Below, in pieces: positions 1 to 8,658 of a DNA stretch of 64,000 nt (positions are counted from its first letter, which is position 1; every line of letters begins with the position of its first letter). This DNA is from Polynucleobacter sp. MWH-Braz-FAM2G (lineage in GTDB: Bacteria; Pseudomonadota; Gammaproteobacteria; Burkholderiales; Burkholderiaceae): assembly GCF_018687635.1 (NCBI RefSeq), contig NZ_CP061300.1:1178001-1242000 (forward strand), written 5' to 3'. Under the pieces are notes generated by a model that saw nothing but the letters and a program-made list of their open reading frames with translations, was not told the origin of the DNA and did not search any database. A program made the position numbers and the translations under genes.

Positions 1-403
1 CACCAATTGCGTGTGTAGGCACATTTCCACTGATGATGACCATTGGAATGGAATCGGTGTAGGCGGTAGCAATACCTGTAACGGCATTCGTTACGCCCGG
101 GCCAGATGTCACTAACGCAACACCAACCTTTCCGGTTGCGCGCGCATAGCCATCAGCCGCGTGAACTGCTGCTTGTTCGTGACGAACCAAGATGTGCTCA
201 AACTTGTCTTGCTTAAAAATTTCGTCATAGATAAAGAGGACAGATCCGCCTGGGTAACCCCAAACATATTCAACACCCTCTTTGTGCAAAGCATGCACGA
301 GCATTTCTGCGCCAATCATTTCTGGGGGCGCAATTTCATTATTTGTATTTGCTGAGTCTTTAGTAGCTTTGGAAGCTAAAAATTCGGCGCTGCTTGTATT
401 CAT
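1..403 (-). CDS. ilvI: Acetolactate synthase large subunit, N-terminal part (truncated by window edge)
   Basis: Catalyses the thiamine-diphosphate-dependent condensation of pyruvate to acetolactate (or with 2-ketobutyrate to acetohydroxybutyrate), the first common step of branched-chain amino acid synthesis in the cytosol. Only the first 134 residues are inside the window. Visible are the TPP-enzyme N-terminal motif [10 protein letters not shown] (residues 44-53) and [14 protein letters not shown] (75-88) with the proton-relaying Glu76. The ATG at 403 is preceded by AAGGA at a usable distance. About 28 residues precede the first conserved helix, which is common in proteobacterial homologues. 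The partner small subunit would lie beyond the left edge. Whether it should be called ilvI or ilvB cannot be settled from this fragment. Confidence 0.93.
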   Translation of the reverse strand, partial: MNTSSAEFLASKATKDSANTNNEIAPPEMIGAEMLVHALHKEGVEYVWGYPGGSVLFIYDEIFKQDKFEHILVRHEQAAVHAADGYARATGKVGVALVTSGPGVTNAVTGIATAYTDSIPMVIISGNVPTHAIG

Positions 404-539
404 TTTCTTTCGTCCTTTGCAATTTTCGGCAAAAAATTGTTTGGTCTGCTCTATCTCCTGCTTTTGGCCTGAGTTCGAACGGCGCTGCTACCGGAAAAAA
501 CCACTTCTTGAATGAGATTCTAGGTAGTAAGCCCTATAT

Positions 540-567
540 TCTATAGCAATCCCCTAAAATGGCTCAA
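540..567 (-). promoter_or_regulatory. Possible sigma-70 promoter for acetolactate synthase
   Basis: On the minus strand a TTGAGC hexamer (562-567) is followed after 16 bases by TATAGA (540-545), about 137 bases upstream of the ATG at 403. This is a plausible but imperfect match. The long leader could hold an attenuator, but no clear leader peptide or terminator hairpin was recognised in it. Confidence 0.3.
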
Positions 568-596
568 TTCTTACCGATTCAGGTCTAATCCATTGC

Positions 597-1166
597 ATGG
601 CATCAGCCCAAGAACTATCTGACTTTCTGAGTAGCGTCGAGCAGCGTGCGTTTAAGCAGGCCGTATATGCCGTGCGTGACGATGATGCCGCATTGGATAT
701 TGTTCAAGATGCCATGATTAAATTGACCGAAAAATATGGCGATAGACCAGCTGCAGAGCTCCCCTTGGTATTCACACGGATTTTGCAAAATCGCATTCAT
801 GACTGGTTTAGAAGGCAAAAAGTTCGAAATACCTGGGTTACCTTGTTCTCAAGCATGGGCAAAAAGGGTGAAGAAGGCGATGATTTTGATCCTTTGGAGT
901 CACTTTCAGCCCCAGAGGACAGCGAAGAACACCAAGATGGGGCTCAAAAACTTGAAAAAAGTCAGCTTTTACAGGCTTTGGAGTCAGAAATATCTAAATT
1001 ACCTGTGCGTCAACGAGAAGCCTTCCTCATGCGTTATTGGGATGAGCTAAGTATTACTGAGACGGCCCAGGCGATGAGTTGTAGTGAAGGTAGCGTCAAA
1101 ACCCATTGTTCTAGGGCCACCCAAACATTAGCTAAAGCATTGAAATTAAAAGGAATTACGCTGTGA
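597..1166 (+). CDS. RNA polymerase sigma factor, ECF/sigma-70 family
   Basis: A 189-residue alternative sigma factor. The sigma region 2 helix lies at about residues 10-80 (acidic stretch DDDAALDIVQDAM, then FTRILQNRIHDWFRRQ). A charged linker at about 90-120 separates it from region 4 at about 135-185, where LPVRQREAFLMRYW and EGSVKTHCSRA form the helix-turn-helix that reads the -35 element. The start ATG gives a normal ECF length. The stop overlaps the GTG of the next gene (GTGA), so the two are probably translationally coupled. Together with the following DUF3619, DUF3106 and RDD genes this is the conserved Burkholderiales arrangement. The promoters it reads are not known. Confidence 0.92.
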   Translation: MASAQELSDFLSSVEQRAFKQAVYAVRDDDAALDIVQDAMIKLTEKYGDRPAAELPLVFTRILQNRIHDWFRRQKVRNTWVTLFSSMGKKGEEGDDFDPLESLSAPEDSEEHQDGAQKLEKSQLLQALESEISKLPVRQREAFLMRYWDELSITETAQAMSCSEGSVKTHCSRATQTLAKALKLKGITL

Positions 1167-1621
1167 AACACGTTAATGACCAATTTACCGAGACCCAAGT
1201 AGACCAATTTGGTCAGGCTAGTGCTGCCCTACTTCGTCAAAGTACCCAGCACATTCCTCAGCATATTAAAGATCGTCTTTATGCGGCACGCATGAAAGCA
1301 ATTGCTGCAAGAAAGCCTGAAAAAGTACGTCTTCAGCAACAGGTATTTGCAGGTTCGGCTCGTAACTGGACTTCTGGTTCAAATGGAATATGGGATACCG
1401 TGGGCTGGATTGCCCCCCTCCTCGTCCTCATTTTTGGTCTTATTGGAATTGCTCAGTGGCAAGATAATTCAAGAATTAACGATATTGCAGAAGTGGATGC
1501 CGCATTGCTTTCTGATGATGTGCCTCCTGACGCCTATGCAGATAATGGATTTATGGCTTTTCTTAAAAACGGCCCTCTCTCCGAATCTGATAGCCCATCT
1601 GATCCCGTACAAAGCAACTAA
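1163..1621 (+). CDS. DUF3619 family single-span membrane protein, candidate anti-sigma factor
   Basis: A 152-residue protein starting with GTG inside the stop of the sigma factor gene. It has a soluble, basic N-terminal half (about 1-78), one membrane segment (about 81-98, GWIAPLLVLIFGLIGIAQ) and an acidic C-terminal tail rich in Asp and Ser. The topology, a cytosolic N-terminus followed by a single membrane span, and the coupled position after a sigma factor are those of an anti-sigma factor. No zinc-binding HxxxCxxC motif of the ZAS class is present. The anti-sigma role is therefore an inference from context; the family itself is uncharacterised as far as I know. Confidence 0.82.
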   Translation: MKHVNDQFTETQVDQFGQASAALLRQSTQHIPQHIKDRLYAARMKAIAARKPEKVRLQQQVFAGSARNWTSGSNGIWDTVGWIAPLLVLIFGLIGIAQWQDNSRINDIAEVDAALLSDDVPPDAYADNGFMAFLKNGPLSESDSPSDPVQSN

Positions 1622-1635
1622 ACAAAGTTCGTTTG

Positions 1636-2247
1636 ATGCCGCGAACATTTAGAACGCACATAGCTGTCAGCCTTACGCTGACAGCATCTTGCTTAGCATT
1701 TTATTTATCGCCCGCATTTTCCCAGTCGGCGCCCACCCCCGTTCACAGTAAATCCACAGCCATCCCCGAAAGAAAACCTGACGGCACATGGGAAAGTCTT
1801 AAGCCTGCACAACAAAAAATTCTGGCACCCCTTGAAAGTGACTGGGATTACATGCTGCCTGATAGTCGTAAAAAATGGATTCAAGTTGCCAATATCTACC
1901 CCAAGATGAGTGCGCAAGATCAAGAAAGATTGCAGTCTCGCATGACTAGCTGGTCTAATCTTTCGCAAAAAGATCGTCGCATTGCTCGAGAAAATTATCT
2001 AAGCAGTCTCAAGTTTCCTGCAGAGAAAAAAGTAGAAGCTTGGAGTGCCTATCAAAAGCTTAGCGATGAACAAAAGAAAAAATTAGCTGAGATGGAGCTT
2101 AAGAAAAAACCGAATGCGATTAACGCACCAACTCTTCAGCAACATACCATTAAACAAGAAACCACCCCTACACCACCGGCACCAAGACCCAGGGCTGTCC
2201 CCGCTGAAGTTACGCCACCCGCTTCAACAAGCACTGAAGCGCAATAA
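1636..2247 (+). CDS. DUF3106 domain exported protein
   Basis: About 203 residues with an N-terminal signal-like hydrophobic stretch (TAVSLTLTASCLAF-type region at about 10-28, ending near AFSQSA). The core (about 50-150) is a run of short helical repeats with Trp and a Leu-Ser/Ala-xx-(Gln/Asp) pattern: LKPAQQKIL, MSAQDQERL, LSQKDRRIA, LSDEQKKKL. These resemble the LTXXQ repeats of periplasmic stress sensors. The tail (about 160-203) is rich in Pro and Thr. A TTG lies directly before the ATG chosen here. As third gene of the sigma-factor operon it may be the periplasmic input of that system, but this is inference. Confidence 0.8.
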   Translation: MPRTFRTHIAVSLTLTASCLAFYLSPAFSQSAPTPVHSKSTAIPERKPDGTWESLKPAQQKILAPLESDWDYMLPDSRKKWIQVANIYPKMSAQDQERLQSRMTSWSNLSQKDRRIARENYLSSLKFPAEKKVEAWSAYQKLSDEQKKKLAEMELKKKPNAINAPTLQQHTIKQETTPTPPAPRPRAVPAEVTPPASTSTEAQ

Positions 2248-2258
2248 GTTTTTAGTTT

Positions 2259-2795
2259 ATGACTCCTGCCGAGCTCAATGCATTACCTTCGCCTCAATTT
2301 TGGCGGCGAGTGTCATGCTGCCTATATGAACAGTTAGTTTTGCTAGGCGTTATTGCCTTAACTTTTTTGGTTCCCAACTTACTACTCGGTATCTTATTTG
2401 GTGTTGCCTTGCCTAGTTGGCTTACTTTTATTTATCTATATGCTGTATTAGGAATTTATTTTGTCTGGTACTGGACTAAGTCTGGTCAAACTCTCGCTAT
2501 GCAAACATGGCGCGTGCGAATGATCGGCCGCAACGGGTATCAACCATCTAAAAGGCAAGCTTTTTGGCGTTATGTTTTTGGATCTCTCTGGCTTATTCCC
2601 TGCGTTTTTTTGCAATGGGCTTTTCATTTAGAGAAGTGGCAGATTATTGAAATGCTCTTTACAGTAGCGCTATTTATTTGGCCATTAAGTATTTATCTAG
2701 ATCGTCAGAACAAGCTTCATCGCCAAAGCCTTCCTGATCGATTAGCAGGCACTCGTTTAGTTGAGTTACCAAAAAATCTAGTGACTCTTTCTTAA
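2259..2795 (+). CDS. RDD family inner-membrane protein
   Basis: A 178-residue polytopic membrane protein. The N-terminus PQFWRRVSCCLYEQLVLLG and the later GQTLAMQTWRVRMI (about residues 75-95) correspond to the RDD family pattern of an Arg near the start of helix 1 and a conserved GQTLGM-like loop. Further hydrophobic segments lie at about 103-125 and 130-150. The Asp residues that name the family are not obvious in the first helix, which here has Tyr-Glu. It is last in the sigma-factor operon and converges with the FtsX-type gene, whose stop lies only a few bases away. RDD proteins are poorly characterised membrane proteins; some are linked to ion transport. Confidence 0.8.
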   Translation: MTPAELNALPSPQFWRRVSCCLYEQLVLLGVIALTFLVPNLLLGILFGVALPSWLTFIYLYAVLGIYFVWYWTKSGQTLAMQTWRVRMIGRNGYQPSKRQAFWRYVFGSLWLIPCVFLQWAFHLEKWQIIEMLFTVALFIWPLSIYLDRQNKLHRQSLPDRLAGTRLVELPKNLVTLS

Positions 2796-2799
2796 GCCC

Positions 2800-5286
2800 C
2801 TAAGCATCTCGCAAACATTCAATTGCAGTAGCATTTTGAATGCGTCTCTGAAAACGATAGCCAGATGCAAGGCAAGCAATAACCCCAAAAGAGATACCCA
2901 TCATTACCGCCTCACTAAAGGCATTGAATTGAATTTCCATTACGTATCTACCCAGAGCCCAAGCTGCAAGACCAGACGCCAAACCAGCCAATAACCCTGT
3001 CATGGCACCAATCATAAATAACTCGAGATTAGCAATATTTGCTAGCGTCTGCTGTGAAGCCCCCAACGCTTTTAGCAGAGCGGCATTTCTTGTGCGCTCT
3101 TCCTGAGTGGCAGCTAGCGCTGACATCAAAACCAAAATTGCAGCGGCAATCGTAAACGCCAAAAGCAGTCCTAATGCTGATGAGAGTTTATTGAGAACAC
3201 CCTGAACTTGTTGCAATGACGCTGAAACATCCACAATCGTAATATTAGGAAAGATTTGGTTTATTTGAAAATCCAATGCATCCTTAGTTGGTGGCTGAAA
3301 GTATGAAGTAATCCAAGACTGTGGCATTGAGCTTAATTGGGCAGGCGGCATGATCACGAAAAAGTTAACGCGCATAGAGCCCCAATCCAGCTTTCGTAAC
3401 GAAGTGATAGGAGCTGTGATTCTTTCTCCAGCGACTTCAAACGTCAACTGATCACCCATCTTTAATTTTAGGGTTTTAGCTATTCCTGATTCCATTGAGA
3501 TTTGGGGCGCATCACCCTGAATCCATTTGCCAGACAGAATTTGATTACCCTCAGGCAATTGATCTGTGTACGACAGGTTAAATTCTCGATCAACCAAGCG
3601 CCGCGCATTCTCTTCAGAATAATTATTAAGAGAAACTTCATTCCCATTGATTTCAATTAAACGTCCACGCACCATGGGAGAAAACTGTGGGGCTGATATG
3701 CCAGAGTTGATCAAGGTTTGAGTAAGACTCTGCTTTTGATCACCTTGAACATTAATCATGAAACGATTGGGTGCATCACTTGGTATATTGCCTTGCCAGG
3801 CGCTTAAGAAATCCGCACGTAATAAAAGAATCAAAAGCAACGACATTAAAGCAATACCAAGCGCAGTAATTTGAATAATGGCTAAGCCTACCCTTCTCCC
3901 CTGTGAAAGCAATACAAAACTGAGTGCAAATCTCTTAGTACGAATACCGCAGAGGATTTTTAACAGGGCCCACGATGCTGAAGCAAAAATAACTATCGCT
4001 CCAGTAAAACTGAGGCTAGTCCATAAAGCCAATTTCCAATCGCGTGCTGCGATCATGATCAATATGACTGCGGTAATCAGTCCACAGATGGCAGTCCAAA
4101 CAGTAGAGACATTAATTCCATCGAATTCTTTTCTGATTAGCCGGACTGGAGAAACTTTGATTAATTTAAAAATAGTGGGTCCAGCAAACCCAAAGAGCAA
4201 GCACAAAGATACGAGCACACTCCATAGAACAGGCCAGAGAGAAACCTGCGGTAATTCCGACATCACTAGATTACCTAATAGAAGAGTCAAAATATGCTGC
4301 CCTAGGTAGCCCAATATGGCACCAAAAAGAGCCGCTATTAGCCCTAAAGCTAGAAGAACCCATCCCTCCCTTTTTAAGATGGTCGCCGAACTAGCACCCA
4401 AGCATTTAAGGACAGCGCAAGCATCTGCTTGCTTGCGGGTATAGCGGTGCGCTGATAATGCAATAGCGACTGCCGCTACCATCGCCGTTAATAATGCAAT
4501 CAAGGAGAGAAATCGATCTGCTCGCTCCAATGTTTTGCGCATCATAGGTTGAGCATTCTCTAAGGTTTCAATGCGCACCCCCTTAAGCGACTCCACTTCA
4601 ATAAATTGACTGGCCCACTTTTCATAAGACTGGATTTGCTCATCGGAACCTGATAAGAGCATTCGATAAGTCACCCTACTTCCTAGACCTATTAATCCAG
4701 TTGCCTCCAAATCAGACAGGGACATCATGACCCGCGGAGCAAAATTCATGAACCCCGCTCCACGATCAAGTTCTTGTTCCAGAACCCCACCAATTACCAA
4801 TATTTTTTGGCCAAGCTTGATCTCATCGCCTTCTTTGGCATGCAGACTAGCCATCATGGCCGGATCAAGCCAAACTAAACCTGGCTGAGGACCAGAAGAA
4901 AAAGTTTTGCCCTGTAAATTTGACTTAACGCGCAATGCTCCACGCAAAGGATAATCAGCGCTCACCGCTTTGAGGGATGCTAATTTGCTTTGCGATCCAA
5001 CGGTAGCCATACTTGGAAAAACTATTGTTTGGGCAATTTGCAAATGATTGCTTTTTGCCTCGTCTAAAAAGCGAGTTGGTAAAGGTTGATCTGAAACAAT
5101 CAATAAATCAGATGCTAGAAGTTGACGAGCATCAAATGCAAAAGCCCGCTGCATTCGATCCGCTAAAAAACTGACGCTAGAAAGTGCTGCAATGGAGAGG
5201 GTTAGCGCAACAAATAGCCAAGCAAGCTCACTCGAGCGTAAATCTCGCCTAATAAATCCAAAGAAACGAAGGATGTTTTGAATCAA
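2800..5286 (-). CDS. FtsX-like permease of the YbbP type (ABC-type, MacB core and FtsX domains)
   Basis: An 828-residue inner-membrane protein with one N-terminal span (about 20-42), a large periplasmic domain (about 45-255), a cluster of spans (about 258-480), a second periplasmic domain (about 500-690) and three C-terminal spans (about 695-820). Each half ends in the FtsX pattern, for example ACAVLKCLGAS and NAALLKALGAS after a span. YbbP-type permeases normally work with a YbbA-like ATPase in export or membrane remodelling. No such ATPase is next to it here. The start is a TTG overlapping the TGA of the upstream SDR gene, and no ATG is available until residue 45, so coupling to the SDR gene is likely. 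Confidence 0.88.
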   Translation of the reverse strand: MIQNILRFFGFIRRDLRSSELAWLFVALTLSIAALSSVSFLADRMQRAFAFDARQLLASDLLIVSDQPLPTRFLDEAKSNHLQIAQTIVFPSMATVGSQSKLASLKAVSADYPLRGALRVKSNLQGKTFSSGPQPGLVWLDPAMMASLHAKEGDEIKLGQKILVIGGVLEQELDRGAGFMNFAPRVMMSLSDLEATGLIGLGSRVTYRMLLSGSDEQIQSYEKWASQFIEVESLKGVRIETLENAQPMMRKTLERADRFLSLIALLTAMVAAVAIALSAHRYTRKQADACAVLKCLGASSATILKREGWVLLALGLIAALFGAILGYLGQHILTLLLGNLVMSELPQVSLWPVLWSVLVSLCLLFGFAGPTIFKLIKVSPVRLIRKEFDGINVSTVWTAICGLITAVILIMIAARDWKLALWTSLSFTGAIVIFASASWALLKILCGIRTKRFALSFVLLSQGRRVGLAIIQITALGIALMSLLLILLLRADFLSAWQGNIPSDAPNRFMINVQGDQKQSLTQTLINSGISAPQFSPMVRGRLIEINGNEVSLNNYSEENARRLVDREFNLSYTDQLPEGNQILSGKWIQGDAPQISMESGIAKTLKLKMGDQLTFEVAGERITAPITSLRKLDWGSMRVNFFVIMPPAQLSSMPQSWITSYFQPPTKDALDFQINQIFPNITIVDVSASLQQVQGVLNKLSSALGLLLAFTIAAAILVLMSALAATQEERTRNAALLKALGASQQTLANIANLELFMIGAMTGLLAGLASGLAAWALGRYVMEIQFNAFSEAVMMGISFGVIACLASGYRFQRRIQNATAIECLRDA

Positions 5287-6068
5287 ATTGCCTGAATTTG
5301 TCCGCCATCAACTCGGATGACCGAGCCGGTAATGAAAGAAGCATTTTGACTTGCTAAAAATGCAGCAGTGTCACCGTACTCCCGAGGATCGCCATAGCGA
5401 CCCATCGGTATTTGCCTCAAACTTGCCTTTACAACATCTTCATAAGAACTGCCCTCACGTTTAGCTCGAGCTTCATCAAGCTGCCGTAGGCGATCAGTAG
5501 CGACTCTTCCGGGCATGATTACGTTGACAGTGATACCCTCTGCGGCCACTTCCGCAGCAAGTGTCTTTGACCACGCCAACAGTGCCGAACGTAAGGTATT
5601 AGAGATTGCTAAGTTTTTGATGGGGGCAATAGCGCCAGAGGTAGTGCTAGTAATGATGCGACCCCATTTTCGTTGCCGCATTCCTGGTAATACGCGATCA
5701 GTAATGGCGATCAATGAGAGCACCATGTCGTTAAAGCTCTTTTGCCAGAGAGATGGATCTTGACCAGCTGCAGGCGTAGGCGGTGGTCCGCCAGTATTGT
5801 TAATCAATATATCGATGGGTCCGAGCTCTTTTTCTACTTTGGTGACCAATGCATCAATCACACTAAGGTCAGACAAATCCCAATTAAGCGCTATTGCTTG
5901 ACCACCAGCAGCCTCAATCAACTTGAGTGATTGCTGCAGACCTTCTTCATTGCGACCAGTTACGGCAACCTTGACACCTTCGCGCGCCAAAGAGACTGCC
6001 ATTGCCTGCCCTAAACCCCGGCTGGAGGCTAAAACCAAGGCAACCTTTCCTTGCAATCCTAAATCCAT
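5283..6068 (-). CDS. Short-chain dehydrogenase/reductase family protein without the YxxxK pair
   Basis: A 261-residue Rossmann protein. The nucleotide-binding loop is SSRGLGQA (residues 15-22), the NNTGG motif is at 90-94, and a catalytic-type Ser is present in STTSG (141-145). Where classical SDRs have Tyr-x-x-x-Lys this protein has Leu153 and Asn157 in NLAISNTLR, so the usual proton donor and its helper are both missing. I recall a subfamily with the same NLxLSNxLR pattern, so this may be a real divergent class and not a decayed gene. Either its chemistry differs or it binds cofactor without acting as a dehydrogenase. It lies between a Bug protein and the FtsX permease in one transcription unit. 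Confidence 0.87.
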   Translation of the reverse strand: MDLGLQGKVALVLASSRGLGQAMAVSLAREGVKVAVTGRNEEGLQQSLKLIEAAGGQAIALNWDLSDLSVIDALVTKVEKELGPIDILINNTGGPPPTPAAGQDPSLWQKSFNDMVLSLIAITDRVLPGMRQRKWGRIITSTTSGAIAPIKNLAISNTLRSALLAWSKTLAAEVAAEGITVNVIMPGRVATDRLRQLDEARAKREGSSYEDVVKASLRQIPMGRYGDPREYGDTAAFLASQNASFITGSVIRVDGGQIQAI

Positions 6069-6096
6069 GATATCTCCAACAACTTATTTTTTATTT

Positions 6097-7095
6097 TTAA
6101 TCCAACTGCAATTTTTGTTTGGCAACCACTTCCTTATAAACGGTGTACTCAGCTTTGATTTCTTTAGCAAACGCTTCTGAACCATTCACATTAATGATTG
6201 AACCAGTATCCTCAATTCTTTTCTTAACAGCGGGATCAGTGACCACTTTTTGTAGCGCGACATTGTATTTTTCCACCACCTCTTTTGGCATACCTGCAGG
6301 TCCCAATAAGCCGTAATACGCCATACGATTTACTGGAGCAAGACCCACTTCAGCAAAGGTTGGGACATTGGGCAATTGAGCCAAACGCTTTGGCGCCGCC
6401 ACAACTATCGGCACCAACTTGCCGTCCTTAATAAAAGGCAATGATGAAGGCAAATTATCAAAGATCATAGAAACTTGACCGCCGACAGTATCTGCCAAAG
6501 CGGGCCCTGCTCCACGATAGGGAATATGAACTATGAATACTCCAGTAAGACTCTTAAATAGCTCAGTTTGGAGATGACCAATGCCGCCAGTTCCCGAGCT
6601 TGAATAAGAATATTTACCTGGGTTTTCTTTCAAGACCTGCATAAAGGTTTTGAAGTCCTTAGCTGGAAAGGATGGATTTACAGCAATGATGTTGGGTGTG
6701 GCTGCAATATTACTAATCGGCGTGAAGTCAGTGACTGGGTCATATCCAATTTTTGGATTGATTGCCGGGTTGGCAGCTGTTGTAGATACAGTAGCCATGC
6801 CAATGGTATAACCATCCTTGGGTGCTCGCATAACCTCTAGAGCGCCTATAGAGCCACCGCCACCCGCTTTATTTTCAACAATTACGGGTTGGCCTAATTG
6901 ACGTCCCAGCGCGTCCCCAACCGCCCGAGCAATGATATCTGTGCTGCCACCTGGCGCAAATGGCACGATCAAGCGAATAGGTTTTGCTGGAAAGCTTTGA
7001 GCGTGAGCATTTGCCGAACAAATGAGCCCTAACAATACAGAGGTGACCGCAATAGCAATCCTTTGTACGGCGCCTCGAAACAAAAACAATTTCAT
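6097..7095 (-). CDS. Bug-family (tripartite tricarboxylate transporter) periplasmic binding protein
   Basis: A periplasmic solute receptor of 332 residues. The start at 7095 is preferred to one 60 bases further upstream because it begins with a clean signal peptide (MKLFLFRGAVQ, hydrophobic to about residue 28, cleavage after AHA) and does not overlap the upstream lipoprotein gene. Mature-protein motifs are PIRLIVPFAPGGSTDIIAR, the Bug signature near the N-terminus that binds a carboxylate, and IPYRGAGPALAD further on. No TctA or TctB membrane genes are nearby, as is usual for the many orphan Bug proteins of Burkholderiales. The ligand cannot be told from sequence. Confidence 0.92.
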   Translation of the reverse strand: MKLFLFRGAVQRIAIAVTSVLLGLICSANAHAQSFPAKPIRLIVPFAPGGSTDIIARAVGDALGRQLGQPVIVENKAGGGGSIGALEVMRAPKDGYTIGMATVSTTAANPAINPKIGYDPVTDFTPISNIAATPNIIAVNPSFPAKDFKTFMQVLKENPGKYSYSSSGTGGIGHLQTELFKSLTGVFIVHIPYRGAGPALADTVGGQVSMIFDNLPSSLPFIKDGKLVPIVVAAPKRLAQLPNVPTFAEVGLAPVNRMAYYGLLGPAGMPKEVVEKYNVALQKVVTDPAVKKRIEDTGSIINVNGSEAFAKEIKAEYTVYKEVVAKQKLQLD

Positions 7096-7099
7096 AGAG

Positions 7100-7729
7100 T
7101 TACTGCCCCAATGGTTTAGGTAATTTACCGGCGTATTGATAAAGTTGTGTTTCATATTCCTTAAAGATTTCAGTAAGCGCTTCTTGCTGACCCAATATCA
7201 GAGCCTCAGGAGTATTGTCTTTGAGGGGGATGCGCTTTGTGTAACGATTTGCACCAATCAAGGGATTGCCCTTCTTGCCCCCATACTCAACAGATAGGAA
7301 GAACTCCACACTCACAACCGCTTCCGGCCGAGTTCGATAGTCACCATAAAATTCGTTTACCGTTGCTTGCAGACTGTAATAAGAAAATAGCGTGTTGCTA
7401 TCTCCAACTGCAGCAGCGAATATATTCGATTTATTTACCCATTGGCGTTCAGCATTTCCAATCATCTCTGAGGGAATGCTGGCATATACGTTATAAAAAT
7501 CTTTTTCATATCGCGCATCACCCAATCGATAGACCAAAGATTTGGTATCAAATGGTGGCGCTACATTCACTGCGGCAACTTTTAGCCAAAAATCAGTTCG
7601 AGGTTTTAGAGGTGCACCTGTCCGCTCAGGCATTACGACCCAACTTGTAGGAGTAACAGGGGCGCGGGTTGGTAAAGAGCAAGCTGTCAACACCACAGCA
7701 GTAACGCATAAAAGTAAAAATTTAATCAT
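7100..7729 (-). CDS. ABC-type transport auxiliary lipoprotein (PqiC/YmbA-like) of the MCE system
   Basis: A 209-residue lipoprotein: MIKFLLLCVTAVVLTACS has a lipobox LTAC with Cys17 as the lipidated residue. The rest matches the auxiliary lipoprotein pattern, with a hydrophobic-paired segment around LVYRLGDARYEKDFYNVYASIP and a short C-terminal helix. In related PqiABC systems this lipoprotein sits in the outer membrane and forms an oligomer capping the MCE tunnel. Its ATG lies in the end of the MCE gene (4-base overlap), so it is coupled to it. This supports a complete envelope-spanning lipid transporter. Confidence 0.85.
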   Translation of the reverse strand: MIKFLLLCVTAVVLTACSLPTRAPVTPTSWVVMPERTGAPLKPRTDFWLKVAAVNVAPPFDTKSLVYRLGDARYEKDFYNVYASIPSEMIGNAERQWVNKSNIFAAAVGDSNTLFSYYSLQATVNEFYGDYRTRPEAVVSVEFFLSVEYGGKKGNPLIGANRYTKRIPLKDNTPEALILGQQEALTEIFKEYETQLYQYAGKLPKPLGQ

Positions 7730-8658
7730 TTATTTGCTCCTGACTGCACTTGGGTGCCATTCATCGGAAGAGTGATTTTCGCTGGTGGTTCACCCCAAAT
7801 GAGGCTGGATGGTGACTGACTCGCAATACGACTTAGCTCATTGAGCTGTTCGCTAGTCTGTTTTAAGTTCTCAATGGTGTAGTGAGTATCACCTTGGATA
7901 CTCGAAATAGTTTGACGCAGAGAAACGATAGTACCAACGAGCTCTCGCATTAAAACATTTAACTCATTTTGATCCGTAACTTTATTTATACGAGTCAGAA
8001 TAATGTTTAACTGCTTCACTGAATCAACGAATCCCTCATTTCCTTTGCCATCCCCGGCCATGACGACATTCAAATTATTCAGCAAAGAATCTAACTTCTT
8101 CTGAGTGCCATCGATATTCATTTCATTGAGAGCACTGATGAGTTTTTGAATCCCAGAGATAATTTCATCAGCTTGATTGGGCATCGAAGGTATGACGGGG
8201 TAATCGGGCTTCCAGGAATAAGGCAGCACTTGTGTATCCGAAGTATTAGACACAAAATCAAATTCGATGTAATTGACACCCGTAATACCCATGGATTTCA
8301 CGCGAGCGCGCAAGTGATTCTTTACAAATTCATCGATTTGGTCTGAAGTTACTTTCTCGCCAAAGATCTGCATTCTGACAACTACATATTGGCGCCGATC
8401 ATGAAATGGTAAATCCTTTTCATATAGGTCTCCAGATAATCCAATGGAGCTTACTTGACCAATCTTTACCCCACGAAATCGTACGGCAGCACCCGTATCC
8501 AATCCAGTAACAGATTGCTTGATGTATGTTTCAACAGTGAAAGATTTTTGGAAAATTTTTCCACCGCCAAATATGAGAATCACAGCAATCAGCACACCAA
8601 TTGCTGCAAGCACAAATACACCTAAGCGGAAATAATTGGGATTTGAGTTATTACTCAT
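7726..8658 (-). CDS. mlaD: MCE domain protein, MlaD-like
   Basis: A 310-residue inner-membrane-anchored periplasmic protein. One span at about residues 11-31 is followed by an MCE domain (about 38-125) with the typical VTGLDTGAAVRFRGVKIGQVSSIGL pattern broken over residues 48-72. A long helical region (about 165-285) follows and can form the needle or coil seen in longer MCE proteins; it is longer than E. coli MlaD (about 183 residues). MCE proteins make hexameric rings that carry phospholipids between membranes. It overlaps both neighbours by 4 bases. The exact lipid direction is not known from sequence. Confidence 0.92.
   Translation of the reverse strand: MSNNSNPNYFRLGVFVLAAIGVLIAVILIFGGGKIFQKSFTVETYIKQSVTGLDTGAAVRFRGVKIGQVSSIGLSGDLYEKDLPFHDRRQYVVVRMQIFGEKVTSDQIDEFVKNHLRARVKSMGITGVNYIEFDFVSNTSDTQVLPYSWKPDYPVIPSMPNQADEIISGIQKLISALNEMNIDGTQKKLDSLLNNLNVVMAGDGKGNEGFVDSVKQLNIILTRINKVTDQNELNVLMRELVGTIVSLRQTISSIQGDTHYTIENLKQTSEQLNELSRIASQSPSSLIWGEPPAKITLPMNGTQVQSGANK

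Noticed and set aside
112..315. 67-codon minus-strand frame at the left edge
   Set aside because: It overlaps the acetolactate synthase gene in another frame; the correct frame shows clear family motifs.
7096..7155. 20-residue N-terminal extension of the first Bug protein
   Set aside because: It overlaps the upstream lipoprotein gene and puts polar residues before a perfect signal peptide.
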